A stretch of 64,000 bases of DNA from Eutrophocola sp049446715 (GCA_049446715.1 JBMTQX010000007.1:1-64000); one strand, 5' to 3'; counted from the stretch's first letter, positions 17,069 to 26,298 are shown. Notes: generated from the sequence alone by a model not told the origin. A program made the numbers and translations.

Positions 17069-18859
17069 ATGGGGAAAAATACCTTCAAACCGGAGCTTGC
17101 CGAAGAGCTCAACATGCGGGTGCGCGGACACCTGGCACTGGTCTATCCGGACCAGGACCTGGACCAGCTGACCACGCAACTGCTCAAGCGGATGGGGCTC
17201 GATACGGTCTGCCGCAAACCGCGCTGGCACAAGAACAACTGGAATGAGCAGGATGTTTGCGTCATCACCTACGCCAACTCCTTCGTCAGGGAAGGCGAAC
17301 GCCCGCTGGTGACGCTGAACCGTTTCCTGAACACTCACCTCCAGGAAGAAATCAGCTGGGTGCATATCCTGCCGTTTTTCCCGTTCAGCTCCGATGACGG
17401 TTTTGCCGTGATCGATTACACCCAGGTCAACGAAAGCTATGGTGACTGGGGGCATATCAGCCGTATCGGCAAGCGCTTTCATCTGATGGCTGATCTGGTC
17501 ATCAACCACTGTTCCGCCATGGGCCGCTGGTTTGAACAGCTGAAACAGAACAAGCGGCCGGGCAAGGATTACTTCCTGACGGTTGATCCTCATTATGATT
17601 TTTCCAATGTGGTCAGGCCCCGAACCAGCCCGCTGCTCAGGAAAGTGCAGACGCTGGACGGCATCAAGTATGTCTGGTGTACCTTCAGCCATGACCAGCC
17701 TGACCTGGATTTCCGCAATCCGGCTGTGCTGCTGGAAATGGTCCGCATCATTCGCCTGTACCTGGAGCGGGGGGTGCGCATTTTCCGGCTCGATGCCGTG
17801 GCCTTTCTTTGGAAGGAAGAGGGCACATCCTGTCTTAACCTCAACCAGACCCATGAAATTGTGCGCCTGTTGCGTACGCTGGTGGAGTACTACAGCCCGG
17901 GCACCATCATCATCACGGAAACCAATATTCCGAACGTGGAAAACATTTCCTATTTCGGCAATGCCAACGAGGCCCACCTGGTATACAACTTTTCCCTGCC
18001 GCCGTTATTGCTGAACACCCTGGTCACCGGCAACTGTCATGCCCTTAAGAGCTGGGCCATGAGCATGCCGCCGGCGCAGAAGGGCACCACCTTTTTCAAT
18101 TTCCTGGCCTCACATGACGGCATCGGACTGCGGCCCCTGGAAGGGCTGATCGAAGACGAGGAACTTGGTCATCTCATGGCGCTGATGGAGCACAACGGTG
18201 GTCGTATTTCCTGGCGCAGTCTGGAAGGCGGGGAAGCCAGGCCCTACGAGATCAACATCACGTTCTTCGATGCCATGAAGAGCACGCTGGAAAACCTGGA
18301 TGACGGCTACCAGGAAAAACGCTTTATCTGTGCGCATGTGATCATGCTGGCGATGGAAGGTGTACCGGCGTTCTACATACACAGCCTGGTGGCGACCGAA
18401 AACGACCAGGAGAAGTTCCAGCACACGAACAACAATCGTGCCCTGAACCGCCATAACTGGGACATCGACAGGCTCGAGGTATTATTGGGCGAAGACACCC
18501 ACCATGCCCGCATGTTTGCCGAACTGAAACGCCTGATTGCCATACGCAAACAGCAGAAGGCGTTTCATCCCAATGCCATCATGTACACCCTGCATATCGG
18601 TGATGAAGTGTTCGCGTTCTGGCGCCAAAGCCTGAAGCGGGACCAGAGTATTTTCTGCCTCAACAACATCACCGCGAAACCGCAAAAGATCCATCTCAAT
18701 ACCCTGAACCTGGTCATCACGGATCGCTGGCTGGACCTGGTCAGCGGGGCGGCATTGGCACCGGGTCAGGCCACGCTGACCCTGGCGCCTTACCAGTGTG
18801 TCTGGCTGACAAACAAGTTTCCGGACAACGGGGATCAATCCGATACATTGCCACCCTGA
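17069..18859 (+). CDS. GH13 sucrose-phosphorylase-like enzyme, probably glucosylglycerate phosphorylase
   Basis: A 596-residue GH13 subfamily-18-like protein. The (beta/alpha)8 catalytic motifs are clear: DLVINH (D142-H147), FRLDAVAF with nucleophile D242, ITETN with acid/base E284, and FLASHDGIGLRP. The subfamily includes sucrose phosphorylase, sucrose 6'-phosphate phosphorylase and glucosylglycerate phosphorylase. The operon with a GpgS-like synthase and a phosphatase favours glucosylglycerate as the substrate, cut with phosphate to glucose 1-phosphate and glycerate. The cell could thus make and recycle the solute. Its last 25 bases overlap the convergent small gene ending at 18835. Confidence 0.8.
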   Translation: MGKNTFKPELAEELNMRVRGHLALVYPDQDLDQLTTQLLKRMGLDTVCRKPRWHKNNWNEQDVCVITYANSFVREGERPLVTLNRFLNTHLQEEISWVHILPFFPFSSDDGFAVIDYTQVNESYGDWGHISRIGKRFHLMADLVINHCSAMGRWFEQLKQNKRPGKDYFLTVDPHYDFSNVVRPRTSPLLRKVQTLDGIKYVWCTFSHDQPDLDFRNPAVLLEMVRIIRLYLERGVRIFRLDAVAFLWKEEGTSCLNLNQTHEIVRLLRTLVEYYSPGTIIITETNIPNVENISYFGNANEAHLVYNFSLPPLLLNTLVTGNCHALKSWAMSMPPAQKGTTFFNFLASHDGIGLRPLEGLIEDEELGHLMALMEHNGGRISWRSLEGGEARPYEINITFFDAMKSTLENLDDGYQEKRFICAHVIMLAMEGVPAFYIHSLVATENDQEKFQHTNNNRALNRHNWDIDRLEVLLGEDTHHARMFAELKRLIAIRKQQKAFHPNAIMYTLHIGDEVFAFWRQSLKRDQSIFCLNNITAKPQKIHLNTLNLVITDRWLDLVSGAALAPGQATLTLAPYQCVWLTNKFPDNGDQSDTLPP

Positions 18860-19257
18860 CGCGGTCCGGGCCTGAAGCCGGGACCACGTCCTGGAGGTGG
18901 TCCTTGGTGGCGGCCGTCTACACCCTCCTCCCCGGCTTCCCGGCGCCGGTGCGGTTTGCCTTCACCTTCGCCGGCATGTTCACCCCGACGGCCAGCACCT
19001 TCTAGGTGACGCCGGTTGCCAAAGCGTTCTCCGGCATCGGGATTGGCGGCCAGAAACGCCTCGCGTTCCTGCTGTCGTTCTGCCATGCGGGCAGCCGCTT
19101 CCGGATTGTTGGCCAGGAACTCGGCCCGGCGCTGTGCCATGTCAGCATGGCGCTGTTTGGCAGTTGTCTCTTGTGCCTGGACGCTGTTGAGCATGAGGCC
19201 CATGCCCAGCAGCAGGGCGGTGATAACCGCCTGGCGGTGGGGCAAAAACGTTTTCAT
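18835..19257 (-). CDS. Small secreted Arg/Gly/Glu-rich protein of unknown function
   Basis: A 140-residue protein. ATG 19257 gives a clear signal peptide (cleavage after VQAQ, about residue 28); the frame is open a further 63 residues upstream but without a fitting start. The mature part has two copies of a short repeat (RRAEFLANNPEAAARMAER, then EREAFLAANPDAGERFGNR), followed by a disordered, highly charged tail rich in G, R, E and P. No family was recognised. The short repeats recall periplasmic helical proteins of the Spy/LTXXQ kind only in composition. Its 3' end overlaps the phosphorylase gene by 25 bases tail to tail. Confidence 0.55.
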   Translation of the reverse strand: MKTFLPHRQAVITALLLGMGLMLNSVQAQETTAKQRHADMAQRRAEFLANNPEAAARMAERQQEREAFLAANPDAGERFGNRRHLEGAGRRGEHAGEGEGKPHRRREAGEEGVDGRHQGPPPGRGPGFRPGPRQGGNVSD

Positions 19258-19360
19258 GATGCTCTCCAACTCTGGTAACGTTATTGACCTAACGCACGGC
19301 CAGCGGTCCGGTTTACCTGCTCGCTGGGCGCATGCCACAACGTCCTGCAAGGAGAATATT

Positions 19361-20200
19361 TTGAATACCCTGATCAGCCCCCAGGAGCTTGCCGCCAACC
19401 TCGACAACCCTGACTGGGTCATTGCCGACTGTCGTTTCGCCCTCAATGATCCGCAGGCAGGACGCCAGGCCTATGCCGCCGGGCACATTCCCGGCAGCTT
19501 CTACGTCAGCCTCGATGATGACCTGAGTACGCCGCATATTCCGGGCAAGACCGGTCGGCATCCGCTGCCGGCCCAGGCTGACTGGGCGGCCACGGTGGCG
19601 GCGATGGGTATCCAGCACGGTTCCCAGGTCGTGGTTTACGACGATGCCGGTGGCGCGATGGCGGCACGCATGTGGTGGATGATGCGCTGGCTGGGTCATG
19701 AAACGGTTGCCGTGCTCAATGGCGGCTGGCAGGCCTGGCAGGCGGGCGGTGGTGCGGTGAGCCAGGAAGGCAGGGCTTTTACGCCGACTTCCGCCCGTTT
19801 TGAATCCCTGCCATCCCTGGTCAAGATAGTCACAGCCGAGGATCTCGACAGCGCGCACCTGCAACTGGTGGATGCCAGGGACCTGCCGCGTTACCGCGGT
19901 GACACCGAGCCCTTGGATCCGGTGGCCGGCCATATACCCGGCGCGATCTGTTCCCCGTTTGCCGGGAATTTGTCAGCGGATAAGACCTTCCTGTCCCCAG
20001 CAGCCCTGCGGGAAAAATTCCTCGCCGTGACGGCCTCCGGCAAACCGGTAGTGTGCTACTGCGGCTCAGGCGTTACTGCCGCTCACAATGTGCTGGCCAT
20101 GAAGGTGGCAGGGCTCGATGATCCGGCACTGTACCCGGGATCCTGGAGTGAATGGATCACTGATCCGTCACGCCCCGTGGCTACCGGCGAGGAACACTGA
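19361..20200 (+). CDS. sseA: Sulfurtransferase (3-mercaptopyruvate/thiosulfate), two rhodanese domains
   Basis: A 279-residue protein made of two rhodanese modules. The N-terminal module (LVVYDD-like core VVVYDDAGGAMAARMWW) is inactive; the C-terminal one carries the active Cys234 in CGSGVTA, the loop of 3-mercaptopyruvate sulfurtransferases such as SseA. It transfers sulfur from mercaptopyruvate or thiosulfate to cyanide, thiols or a protein acceptor. I chose the TTG at 19361 because homology begins there and AAGGAGA lies eight bases ahead; the open frame continues far upstream through the opposite-strand gene. It opens the run of same-strand genes ending at 27030. Confidence 0.85.
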   Translation: MNTLISPQELAANLDNPDWVIADCRFALNDPQAGRQAYAAGHIPGSFYVSLDDDLSTPHIPGKTGRHPLPAQADWAATVAAMGIQHGSQVVVYDDAGGAMAARMWWMMRWLGHETVAVLNGGWQAWQAGGGAVSQEGRAFTPTSARFESLPSLVKIVTAEDLDSAHLQLVDARDLPRYRGDTEPLDPVAGHIPGAICSPFAGNLSADKTFLSPAALREKFLAVTASGKPVVCYCGSGVTAAHNVLAMKVAGLDDPALYPGSWSEWITDPSRPVATGEEH

Positions 20201-20287
20201 GGTTGCTCTTGCCCTGCCAACTTTTCAGCCCTGTCACACGCTACTGATCCGACACGTTTCACCAAACACGCCTTCAAGGAATGCTGC

Positions 20288-21952
20288 ATGACCACACTTA
20301 CCGGTGGCGAACTCGTTGCCCAGTCACTTGTTGCCAATGGCGTGGATACGCTCTTCGGTATTCCCGGTGTCCAGCTGGACCCGATCTTTGCCGGCCTGCA
20401 CGATGTGCAGGACACAATCCGCATCATCCATGCCCGCCACGAGCAGGGGGTGGCCCTCATGGCATTCGGTTACGCCCATGCCTCACGCAAGACCGCGGTG
20501 GTTCTGGTTGTCCCTGGCCCCGGGTTCCTCAATGCGACGACCGGCCTGCTGGTGGCGCATGCCTGCAATACACCGCTGCTGTGCCTGGCCGGACAATCCG
20601 AACGCCAGTTTATCGGCTCCGGTGTCGGCGTTTTGCATGAACTGGACAACCAGATCGGCATTGCCCGCAGTCTGACCAAGTGGGTCGAACGCGTGGAGGA
20701 CCCGGCGCTGATCGGCAGCCTCATGGTCGAGGCCATCATGCAGACACAGCAAGGCAGAACCCGTCCCGTCTATCTGGAACTGCCCTCGGATATCGTGCGC
20801 ATGAACGTTGCTGCCGGTGAGGTGCCAGTAGCCCGAGTGGAAACAACGCGCCCGGATTTTGATGATGCGGCTGTCGATCAGCTGGCGCAGGCATTGGCCG
20901 CCGCGCAATGTCCGCTGATCATCGCCGGCGGCGGAGCCACCCATGCCGGTGAAGAAATCAGGGCACTGGCCGAGATGCTTGGTGCGCCGGTAGGCATGAC
21001 CGAGAACGGCCTGGGGACACTGGATTGCACCCACCCACTGGCGTTTTCCCAGATTGGAGCCAACAAGTTCTGGGGCAGGGCAGATGTGGCCCTCGCGCTG
21101 GGGTCGCGCCTGTACGCTCCCGTCTTCAACTGGGGTTGGGATGATGACCTGGCGATCTACAAGGTCGACATCGATGACAGCGAACTCAACCGTTTGCCGG
21201 CGCCGATCCATGGCATTCACGGGGAGGTGGCCGCCGTTGTTGATCGCCTGCTGGATGTTTTGCCGCAGTACCTGACAACCCGCGTGGATTTATCCGGCGC
21301 TATCGCCGAGGTCAATGCCGAACGCGAAGATATGCTGGCGCCCCACGCGGAAGCGGCTGACATCCTGAGCCGTGTTCGGCAAAGCCTGGGGGAAGACGGC
21401 ATTCTGGTCGTCGATGTGACCCAGCTAAATCATGCCTGCCTGGAACTGCTGCCGGTTCACAAGCCCCGTACCTATGTCAGCTCCGGTTACCAGGGCGCCC
21501 TGGGTTTCGGGCCGTGTACAGCCATGGGCATGAAGGTGGCGAAACCGGATGTGCCGGTGGTCTGCATGGTCGGCGACGGTGGTTTCATGTACGCCGCTCA
21601 GGAACTGGCCACGGCAGTGCAGTTCGATATTCCCGTGATCATGCTGATCATGAACGACGGCAGTTACAAGAATGTGGAAGGCATTCTCAATCGTGCCTAT
21701 GGCGGCAGGGCAGTGGCGACTACGCTGAAGAATCCGGACTTCTGCCAGTTGGCTGAAAGCTTCGGGGTCGAGGCACAGCGGGTGACAACCCCCAAAGCCA
21801 TGCAGACGGCCCTTGATGATTACATCGCCCGCAATGTGCCGGCTCTGATCGATTATCGCATGGGTGCCATCGAGTCGCCGTTCTGGCTGCGCTTCCTGCC
21901 GCAGGTACGCAAGCAGGTGCCACCGAACGATTACGGCCTGGTCAAGAAATAA
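20288..21952 (+). CDS. Thiamine-diphosphate-dependent enzyme of the acetolactate synthase family
   Basis: A 554-residue ThDP enzyme with the standard three domains. The N-terminal Pyr domain has the catalytic E52 (ARHEQGVAL); the C-terminal PP domain has the Mg/ThDP motif GDGGF (G429-G431) with N456 27 residues later (LIMNDGSYKN). The family covers acetolactate synthase, benzoylformate decarboxylase, glyoxylate carboligase, oxalyl-CoA decarboxylase and others; the acceptor cannot be named from sequence by eye. There is no small regulatory subunit next to it, which speaks against a biosynthetic acetolactate synthase. Its place ahead of a ring-cleavage dioxygenase suggests a decarboxylase or carboligase in catabolism. 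Confidence 0.8.
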   Translation: MTTLTGGELVAQSLVANGVDTLFGIPGVQLDPIFAGLHDVQDTIRIIHARHEQGVALMAFGYAHASRKTAVVLVVPGPGFLNATTGLLVAHACNTPLLCLAGQSERQFIGSGVGVLHELDNQIGIARSLTKWVERVEDPALIGSLMVEAIMQTQQGRTRPVYLELPSDIVRMNVAAGEVPVARVETTRPDFDDAAVDQLAQALAAAQCPLIIAGGGATHAGEEIRALAEMLGAPVGMTENGLGTLDCTHPLAFSQIGANKFWGRADVALALGSRLYAPVFNWGWDDDLAIYKVDIDDSELNRLPAPIHGIHGEVAAVVDRLLDVLPQYLTTRVDLSGAIAEVNAEREDMLAPHAEAADILSRVRQSLGEDGILVVDVTQLNHACLELLPVHKPRTYVSSGYQGALGFGPCTAMGMKVAKPDVPVVCMVGDGGFMYAAQELATAVQFDIPVIMLIMNDGSYKNVEGILNRAYGGRAVATTLKNPDFCQLAESFGVEAQRVTTPKAMQTALDDYIARNVPALIDYRMGAIESPFWLRFLPQVRKQVPPNDYGLVKK

Positions 21953-21960
21953 GCCAGCGC

Positions 21961-22692
21961 ATGCGCACAGCGGTCATTCAGTCTTTCCGCAACACAGACA
22001 GGCCCGCCTGGATTTCACGCTGCCTGGATTCCGTCAGGCACTGGTGCGAATGTCACGGGTATGACTGGTGCTTTTGCGGCGATGAATTGTTTGCCAGGGT
22101 GCCGGACTGGTACATGGCCAAGACCGGACCGGGTCCGGTGGCGGCCGATTATGCCCGCCTGGTGCTGGCGCAGGAAAAGCTGGCAGCAGGCTATCACACC
22201 GTTATATGGCTCGATGCAGATACACTTGTGCTGGATGACGCGCTGCAACTGACCACGGATCGCAGCTGTGCCTTTGGCCAGGAATTCTGGGTTCAGGAAG
22301 AGCAGGGTGGGCTGAAAGTGCGGCGTAATGTGCATAACGCCGTCTGCCTTTTTCACCAGGACGATGTGGTGCTGCCGTTTCTGGCGGAGACGGTGGCCTC
22401 CATCATCCGTCGCGCTAACCCTGACCACATCGCCCCGCAAATGGTGGGGCCGAAACTGCTGACGGCGCTGCACTCCCTGCATGACTTTGCGCTGTTGCCC
22501 CAGGCAGGCGCGCTCAGTCCTGCCGTGGTGAATGACCTCGTGGCGGGGGTTGGCCCGGCGTTGTCGCTGCTGCTTGCCCGCACACCGGTACCGTTACAGG
22601 CGGTCAATCTGTGCGCCTCACTGATCACCCCAAGCGCTGCCGCACACGTCATCGACAAGGCCTTCCTGCTGCTGTCGGCAGGGCATAATTAA
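21961..22692 (+). CDS. Small GT-A-type glycosyltransferase-like protein
   Basis: A 243-residue protein that begins like a nucleotide-sugar glycosyltransferase (RTAVIQSFRNTDRPAWISRCLDSV) and has a DxD-type site, WLDADTLV, about residue 87. The length is that of a bare GT-A domain with no membrane segment. Donor and acceptor are unknown. It begins eight bases after the ThDP gene, so the two are most likely co-transcribed, though no functional link between them is obvious. Confidence 0.6.
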   Translation: MRTAVIQSFRNTDRPAWISRCLDSVRHWCECHGYDWCFCGDELFARVPDWYMAKTGPGPVAADYARLVLAQEKLAAGYHTVIWLDADTLVLDDALQLTTDRSCAFGQEFWVQEEQGGLKVRRNVHNAVCLFHQDDVVLPFLAETVASIIRRANPDHIAPQMVGPKLLTALHSLHDFALLPQAGALSPAVVNDLVAGVGPALSLLLARTPVPLQAVNLCASLITPSAAAHVIDKAFLLLSAGHN

Positions 22693-22948
22693 CCGCCAAA
22701 CGACTGATTTGCCATGTAATTTCATCCCCCCGGTGCAGGCTGGATTAATTCTCTGTAAGCGGTATCATGCGGAGTCTGCCTGTTCGGGCAACCTGGCACT
22801 TTTTTTACATCACTCTTTTTATGACATTGCCAGGACCAGCAGTGGTAAACCGAAAAACCATTGCCGCAAACACGGCTTTAACAACCAAAAAACCGCACGA
22901 CAAAGGCTTCCAATAAAAACAGTATTCAACGCTAGAAGGGGATCACAC

Positions 22949-23809
22949 ATGACAGCCATTAATCTGGACAACATCACCGACGCCGTTATCAACCATGGTG
23001 ACGGTGGCAAGAAAAACCCACGCCTCCACGAAATCTACTCAAGCCTGATCAAACACCTGCATGCCTTTCAGCGTGAGGTGAACCTGACCACCGAAGAGCT
23101 GGAAATCGGCCGCCAGTTCCTGTTCAAGCTGGCCCAGCCCAACCAGGATTTTCCGATGGGCGAAATCCATCTGATGTCCGATTGTCTCGGCATTTCCGAA
23201 ATTGCCGTGCTGTTGGAGGATGCCAGCAACAAGACGACGACTGAAATGAACGTGGAGGGCCCGCTCTACATTCCCGGCCTGCCCGAGCGCCAGTCCGGCG
23301 AGGTGATCGGCAAGATCGAGGACTGTGATGATCCGTTGTTCATCCACCACAAGGTTGTGGACAAGGATGGCAATCCGGTAGCCGGGGCCAAGGTGGATAT
23401 CTGGCAGCCCAACGGCGAAGGCTATTATTTTGTGCAGCGTGAACAACTGCCGGAATGGAATTTCTATGGCCGTTTCACCACTGATGAAAACGGTGAGTTC
23501 GATGTCGGTACCGTGGCGCCGGGCGATTACCCTGTGCCGCTGGAAGGCCCGACCGGCACCATGCTCGACCAGCTGGGTCGCCATGGTTACCGTGCTGCCC
23601 ATATTCACTATAAGATCTGGGCCGATGGCCACGATGAATTCACGACCATGATGTATTTCAACCGCTCACCCTACGTGGATTCAGACACCATCTTCTCCGT
23701 GAAAGATTTCCGCGTGGATCTTGAGGAACATGCAGACAAGGATGAAATTTCAGCGAAGGGGCTGGACAAGCCGTTCTACACGCTTGATTACACGTTCGTG
23801 CTGCCCTGA
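22949..23809 (+). CDS. Intradiol ring-cleavage dioxygenase (catechol/hydroxyquinol type)
   Basis: A 286-residue non-haem Fe(III) dioxygenase. The N-terminal helical dimerisation domain (about 20-95) precedes the catalytic beta-sandwich. The four iron ligands can be placed: Y107 (EGPLYIPG), Y194 (GDYPVP), H218 and H220 (AAHIHYK). Such enzymes cut catechol or hydroxyquinol between the hydroxyls, giving muconate or maleylacetate. Length and N-terminal domain suggest the catechol/hydroxyquinol rather than protocatechuate branch. ATG 22949 follows a weak AGAAGGGG; the open frame extends further upstream without homology. A 256-base gap ahead probably holds its own promoter. Confidence 0.88.
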   Translation: MTAINLDNITDAVINHGDGGKKNPRLHEIYSSLIKHLHAFQREVNLTTEELEIGRQFLFKLAQPNQDFPMGEIHLMSDCLGISEIAVLLEDASNKTTTEMNVEGPLYIPGLPERQSGEVIGKIEDCDDPLFIHHKVVDKDGNPVAGAKVDIWQPNGEGYYFVQREQLPEWNFYGRFTTDENGEFDVGTVAPGDYPVPLEGPTGTMLDQLGRHGYRAAHIHYKIWADGHDEFTTMMYFNRSPYVDSDTIFSVKDFRVDLEEHADKDEISAKGLDKPFYTLDYTFVLP

Positions 23810-23904
23810 TGTCCAAATAAGAATAATAAAGACACATAGCAACATAGTACTAACCCGCAAATAGAAACCAGCAAAGCAGTGGCGACACTGCAAGGCGCAA
23901 GAGG

Positions 23905-25269
23905 ATGCACTTGAAGAGTAAAAATGCCCTAATAGGCTGCGCTGTAGTCAGCCTGCTGTTGGCCACCCAGACGGGTGCACAGCAAATGCCAGAAATCGGC
24001 TTTGACAGTGTCGGCCGCGGAGCACCGGTTGCCGATGCCCAGGGTTACGCCACGGTCGGGCCGGTGAACTTTTTCGGCTTTGAAGCAGTAGCAGCGCGTG
24101 ACGGCAATGTGCCGGCTGGAGTGGAGCCGCTGCCCGTGGATATCTTTACTACGGATGACTTCTACCAGGATGAGGCGTACTGGTCTGACCCACGCTATTT
24201 TCGCTGCAACTCCGGTTTTGCGCTGGAAGCGCAGGGGGGGGCCTATCCCGGCCCGAACATGGCCGGTGACAACCCGCCGGCGACCGCGGCCTGGGGCTAC
24301 TGTGACGAGGATTATCCGCGTGAGCAGATCGTCAGTCCGTACGGATTTTCTTCAGCCCAGGAACACTACGAAGCCTTGCTGGCAGAAACAGAAGGCCGGG
24401 GTGGACCTGATGAGTACACCTATGCGACGGTGCCGGGTGATATCAGCGGGCGCTATTTTTGGGATGAAGGCGGCCCGGGCGGCCTGAAAGGCACCTGGTA
24501 TGCCATGATGGTCAACCAGATTCCCACCATCCTGTCGCTGCTGACCCCGGAGTACCAGCAGCGCGTGGTCCAGGAGGCCTACCACCAGTCCCACGGCCAG
24601 TCTCAATGGCCGTCGCAGTACTGCTGGCCAGAGGGCTTCATGCGGCGCTGGCATTTTGCATCGACCCTGATGCAGAACCACGAAGTGCTGGTGACGCCGG
24701 ACATTTTTGAAATCAAGGCCGGGGTAGCCCGCAACTTCCTGACCGAAGTGCATATCGGTCGTGAGTTCAACCTGACAGGAGCGATTCCGCGCCTGGGCCA
24801 GGATGTGCCGCGCTGGTACGGGGAAACGGTGGGTTTCTGGGATGGCGAATCGCTGATCTCCTGGACCTCCAACATCCAGCCCTGGATGGCCCATTCCCAG
24901 TATGAATTTTCCGGCAAACTGCAGACCATCGAAATCTACACGCCGATCCGCGATGCTGATGGCAACATCACCTATTTAAATCATGAATCCATCTTTTACG
25001 ATCCGGAAGCGCTGGTGGAGCCGGTGCGCATCGTGCGCAACTTGTCCCGGGTGAGCAGTCTCAGCGAAGGCGATCCGTACAGCTACATCGAATGCGTACA
25101 GTCCATCTTTGCCGTCGACGGTATTGCTACACCGCTCAATCCCGGTGAAACCTATGAGGCCTATGTGCCCGACATGTTCGGCCGGCCCTGGGCGGAAATC
25201 TGGGAGAAATACCATGAAGAGGGCATGGAAGCCCCGGAAGATGACGTCGATATCTTCAGTTTTGAATAA
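23905..25269 (+). CDS. Secreted protein of unknown function, paralogous to the 46319 gene
   Basis: A 454-residue protein with a Sec signal peptide (cleavage after TGAQ, about residue 25). No named domain was recognised. The C-terminal third aligns by eye with the product of the broken gene at 46319-47111: GFWDGESLISWTS against GHWEADTLVITTS, RDADGNITYLNHESIFYDP against HEADGTPILVNDWTLTDP, then a shared EPV. The first half is rich in Tyr, Trp, Gly and Pro and contains several Cys. Its place between a ring-cleavage dioxygenase and a 2-hydroxyacid dehydrogenase suggests a periplasmic step in the same catabolism, which is inference only. Confidence 0.6.
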   Translation: MHLKSKNALIGCAVVSLLLATQTGAQQMPEIGFDSVGRGAPVADAQGYATVGPVNFFGFEAVAARDGNVPAGVEPLPVDIFTTDDFYQDEAYWSDPRYFRCNSGFALEAQGGAYPGPNMAGDNPPATAAWGYCDEDYPREQIVSPYGFSSAQEHYEALLAETEGRGGPDEYTYATVPGDISGRYFWDEGGPGGLKGTWYAMMVNQIPTILSLLTPEYQQRVVQEAYHQSHGQSQWPSQYCWPEGFMRRWHFASTLMQNHEVLVTPDIFEIKAGVARNFLTEVHIGREFNLTGAIPRLGQDVPRWYGETVGFWDGESLISWTSNIQPWMAHSQYEFSGKLQTIEIYTPIRDADGNITYLNHESIFYDPEALVEPVRIVRNLSRVSSLSEGDPYSYIECVQSIFAVDGIATPLNPGETYEAYVPDMFGRPWAEIWEKYHEEGMEAPEDDVDIFSFE

Positions 25270-25286
25270 GACGGGAAATCGCCGTC

Positions 25287-26297
25287 GTGTTTGATCTTAG
25301 GATGGAAAGCGTTCAGGCCCTGTTTTACCAGCCGTCCTATGAACGGTTGCGGGAGCGTATCAGCCATGCTGCCCCTGATCTAGACATTGTTCTGATCGAC
25401 GAGGACGGCAAGCTTTCCCATCACGGCCAGCCGGTCAGTCCGGAACAGGTCAATCCGCAATGGTTCTGGATTCATTCAGAACTGTTCAAGACACCGGTCT
25501 TCCCCGAATATTTTCGCCTCATGCAGGAAGTGTTCAACGATGTGCAGTGGCTGCACACCATCAATACCGGTCTTGATCAGGGTCCGTATTTGGCGCTGCT
25601 GCGCCAGGGCGTGCGCATTTCCAACAACCACTCTCAGGCCATCGCCATCGCCGAGTACGTGATGGCTCATGTGCTGTCGCACTTTCATGACCTGCCGGCG
25701 TTTGCCGGCAACCAGGCGGCGGGCAACTGGAAATACCTGCGCTTTCGCGAGCTGTGCCGAACACGCTGGGTGATTGTTGGCTTTGGTCACATTGGCCAGC
25801 AGGTGGCGCGACGCGCAAAAGCCTTTGGCGTGCATGTCACGGCAGTGCGGCGCAGCAAGGGAGATGCCGACCTGGCCGATGCTGTATGCCAGTCCGACAC
25901 CATGGGCGAGGCATTGCAAGCCGCGGATGTGGTGGTGTTGGCCTGTGCCTCGAACGAGGCTACTCGTGACATGGTCGACGCCTGTTTCCTGGCGCAGATG
26001 AAAGACGATGCTGTACTGGTCAACATTGCCCGCGGTGACCTGGTCGTTGAAGAAGACCTGAAGGCGGCGCTGGATGCCGGTCGTCCCGGGCATGCCATAC
26101 TGGATGTGTTCCGTGAAGAGCCCTTGCCGGCTGATGCCTGGTTCTGGTTCCATCCGCGTGTGACATTGACACCGCATTGTTCCAATGGCGGCAGTGGCAT
26201 GCGCAACCGCAGCGACGACCTGTTTCTCGAAAACCTCAATCGCATGAGCAGCGGTCAACGGCTGCTCAATGCCGTCAGCGAAAAGGATATTCTCTAG
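25287..26297 (+). CDS. D-2-hydroxyacid dehydrogenase
   Basis: A 336-residue NAD(P)-dependent dehydrogenase. The Rossmann motif is GFGHIGQQVARRA, followed by the conserved block DAVLVNIARGDLVVEEDLKAAL and DVFREEPLP; the catalytic His is in LTPHCSNGG. The family reduces 2-ketoacids to D-2-hydroxyacids or the reverse; glyoxylate/hydroxypyruvate-type substrates are common. The start is GTG 25287 in the longest frame; ATG 25302, five codons later, is an alternative but has no properly spaced ribosome-binding site. It lies 17 bases after the secreted-protein gene and one base before the dienelactone hydrolase. Confidence 0.85.
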   Translation: MFDLRMESVQALFYQPSYERLRERISHAAPDLDIVLIDEDGKLSHHGQPVSPEQVNPQWFWIHSELFKTPVFPEYFRLMQEVFNDVQWLHTINTGLDQGPYLALLRQGVRISNNHSQAIAIAEYVMAHVLSHFHDLPAFAGNQAAGNWKYLRFRELCRTRWVIVGFGHIGQQVARRAKAFGVHVTAVRRSKGDADLADAVCQSDTMGEALQAADVVVLACASNEATRDMVDACFLAQMKDDAVLVNIARGDLVVEEDLKAALDAGRPGHAILDVFREEPLPADAWFWFHPRVTLTPHCSNGGSGMRNRSDDLFLENLNRMSSGQRLLNAVSEKDIL

Positions 26298-26298
26298 C

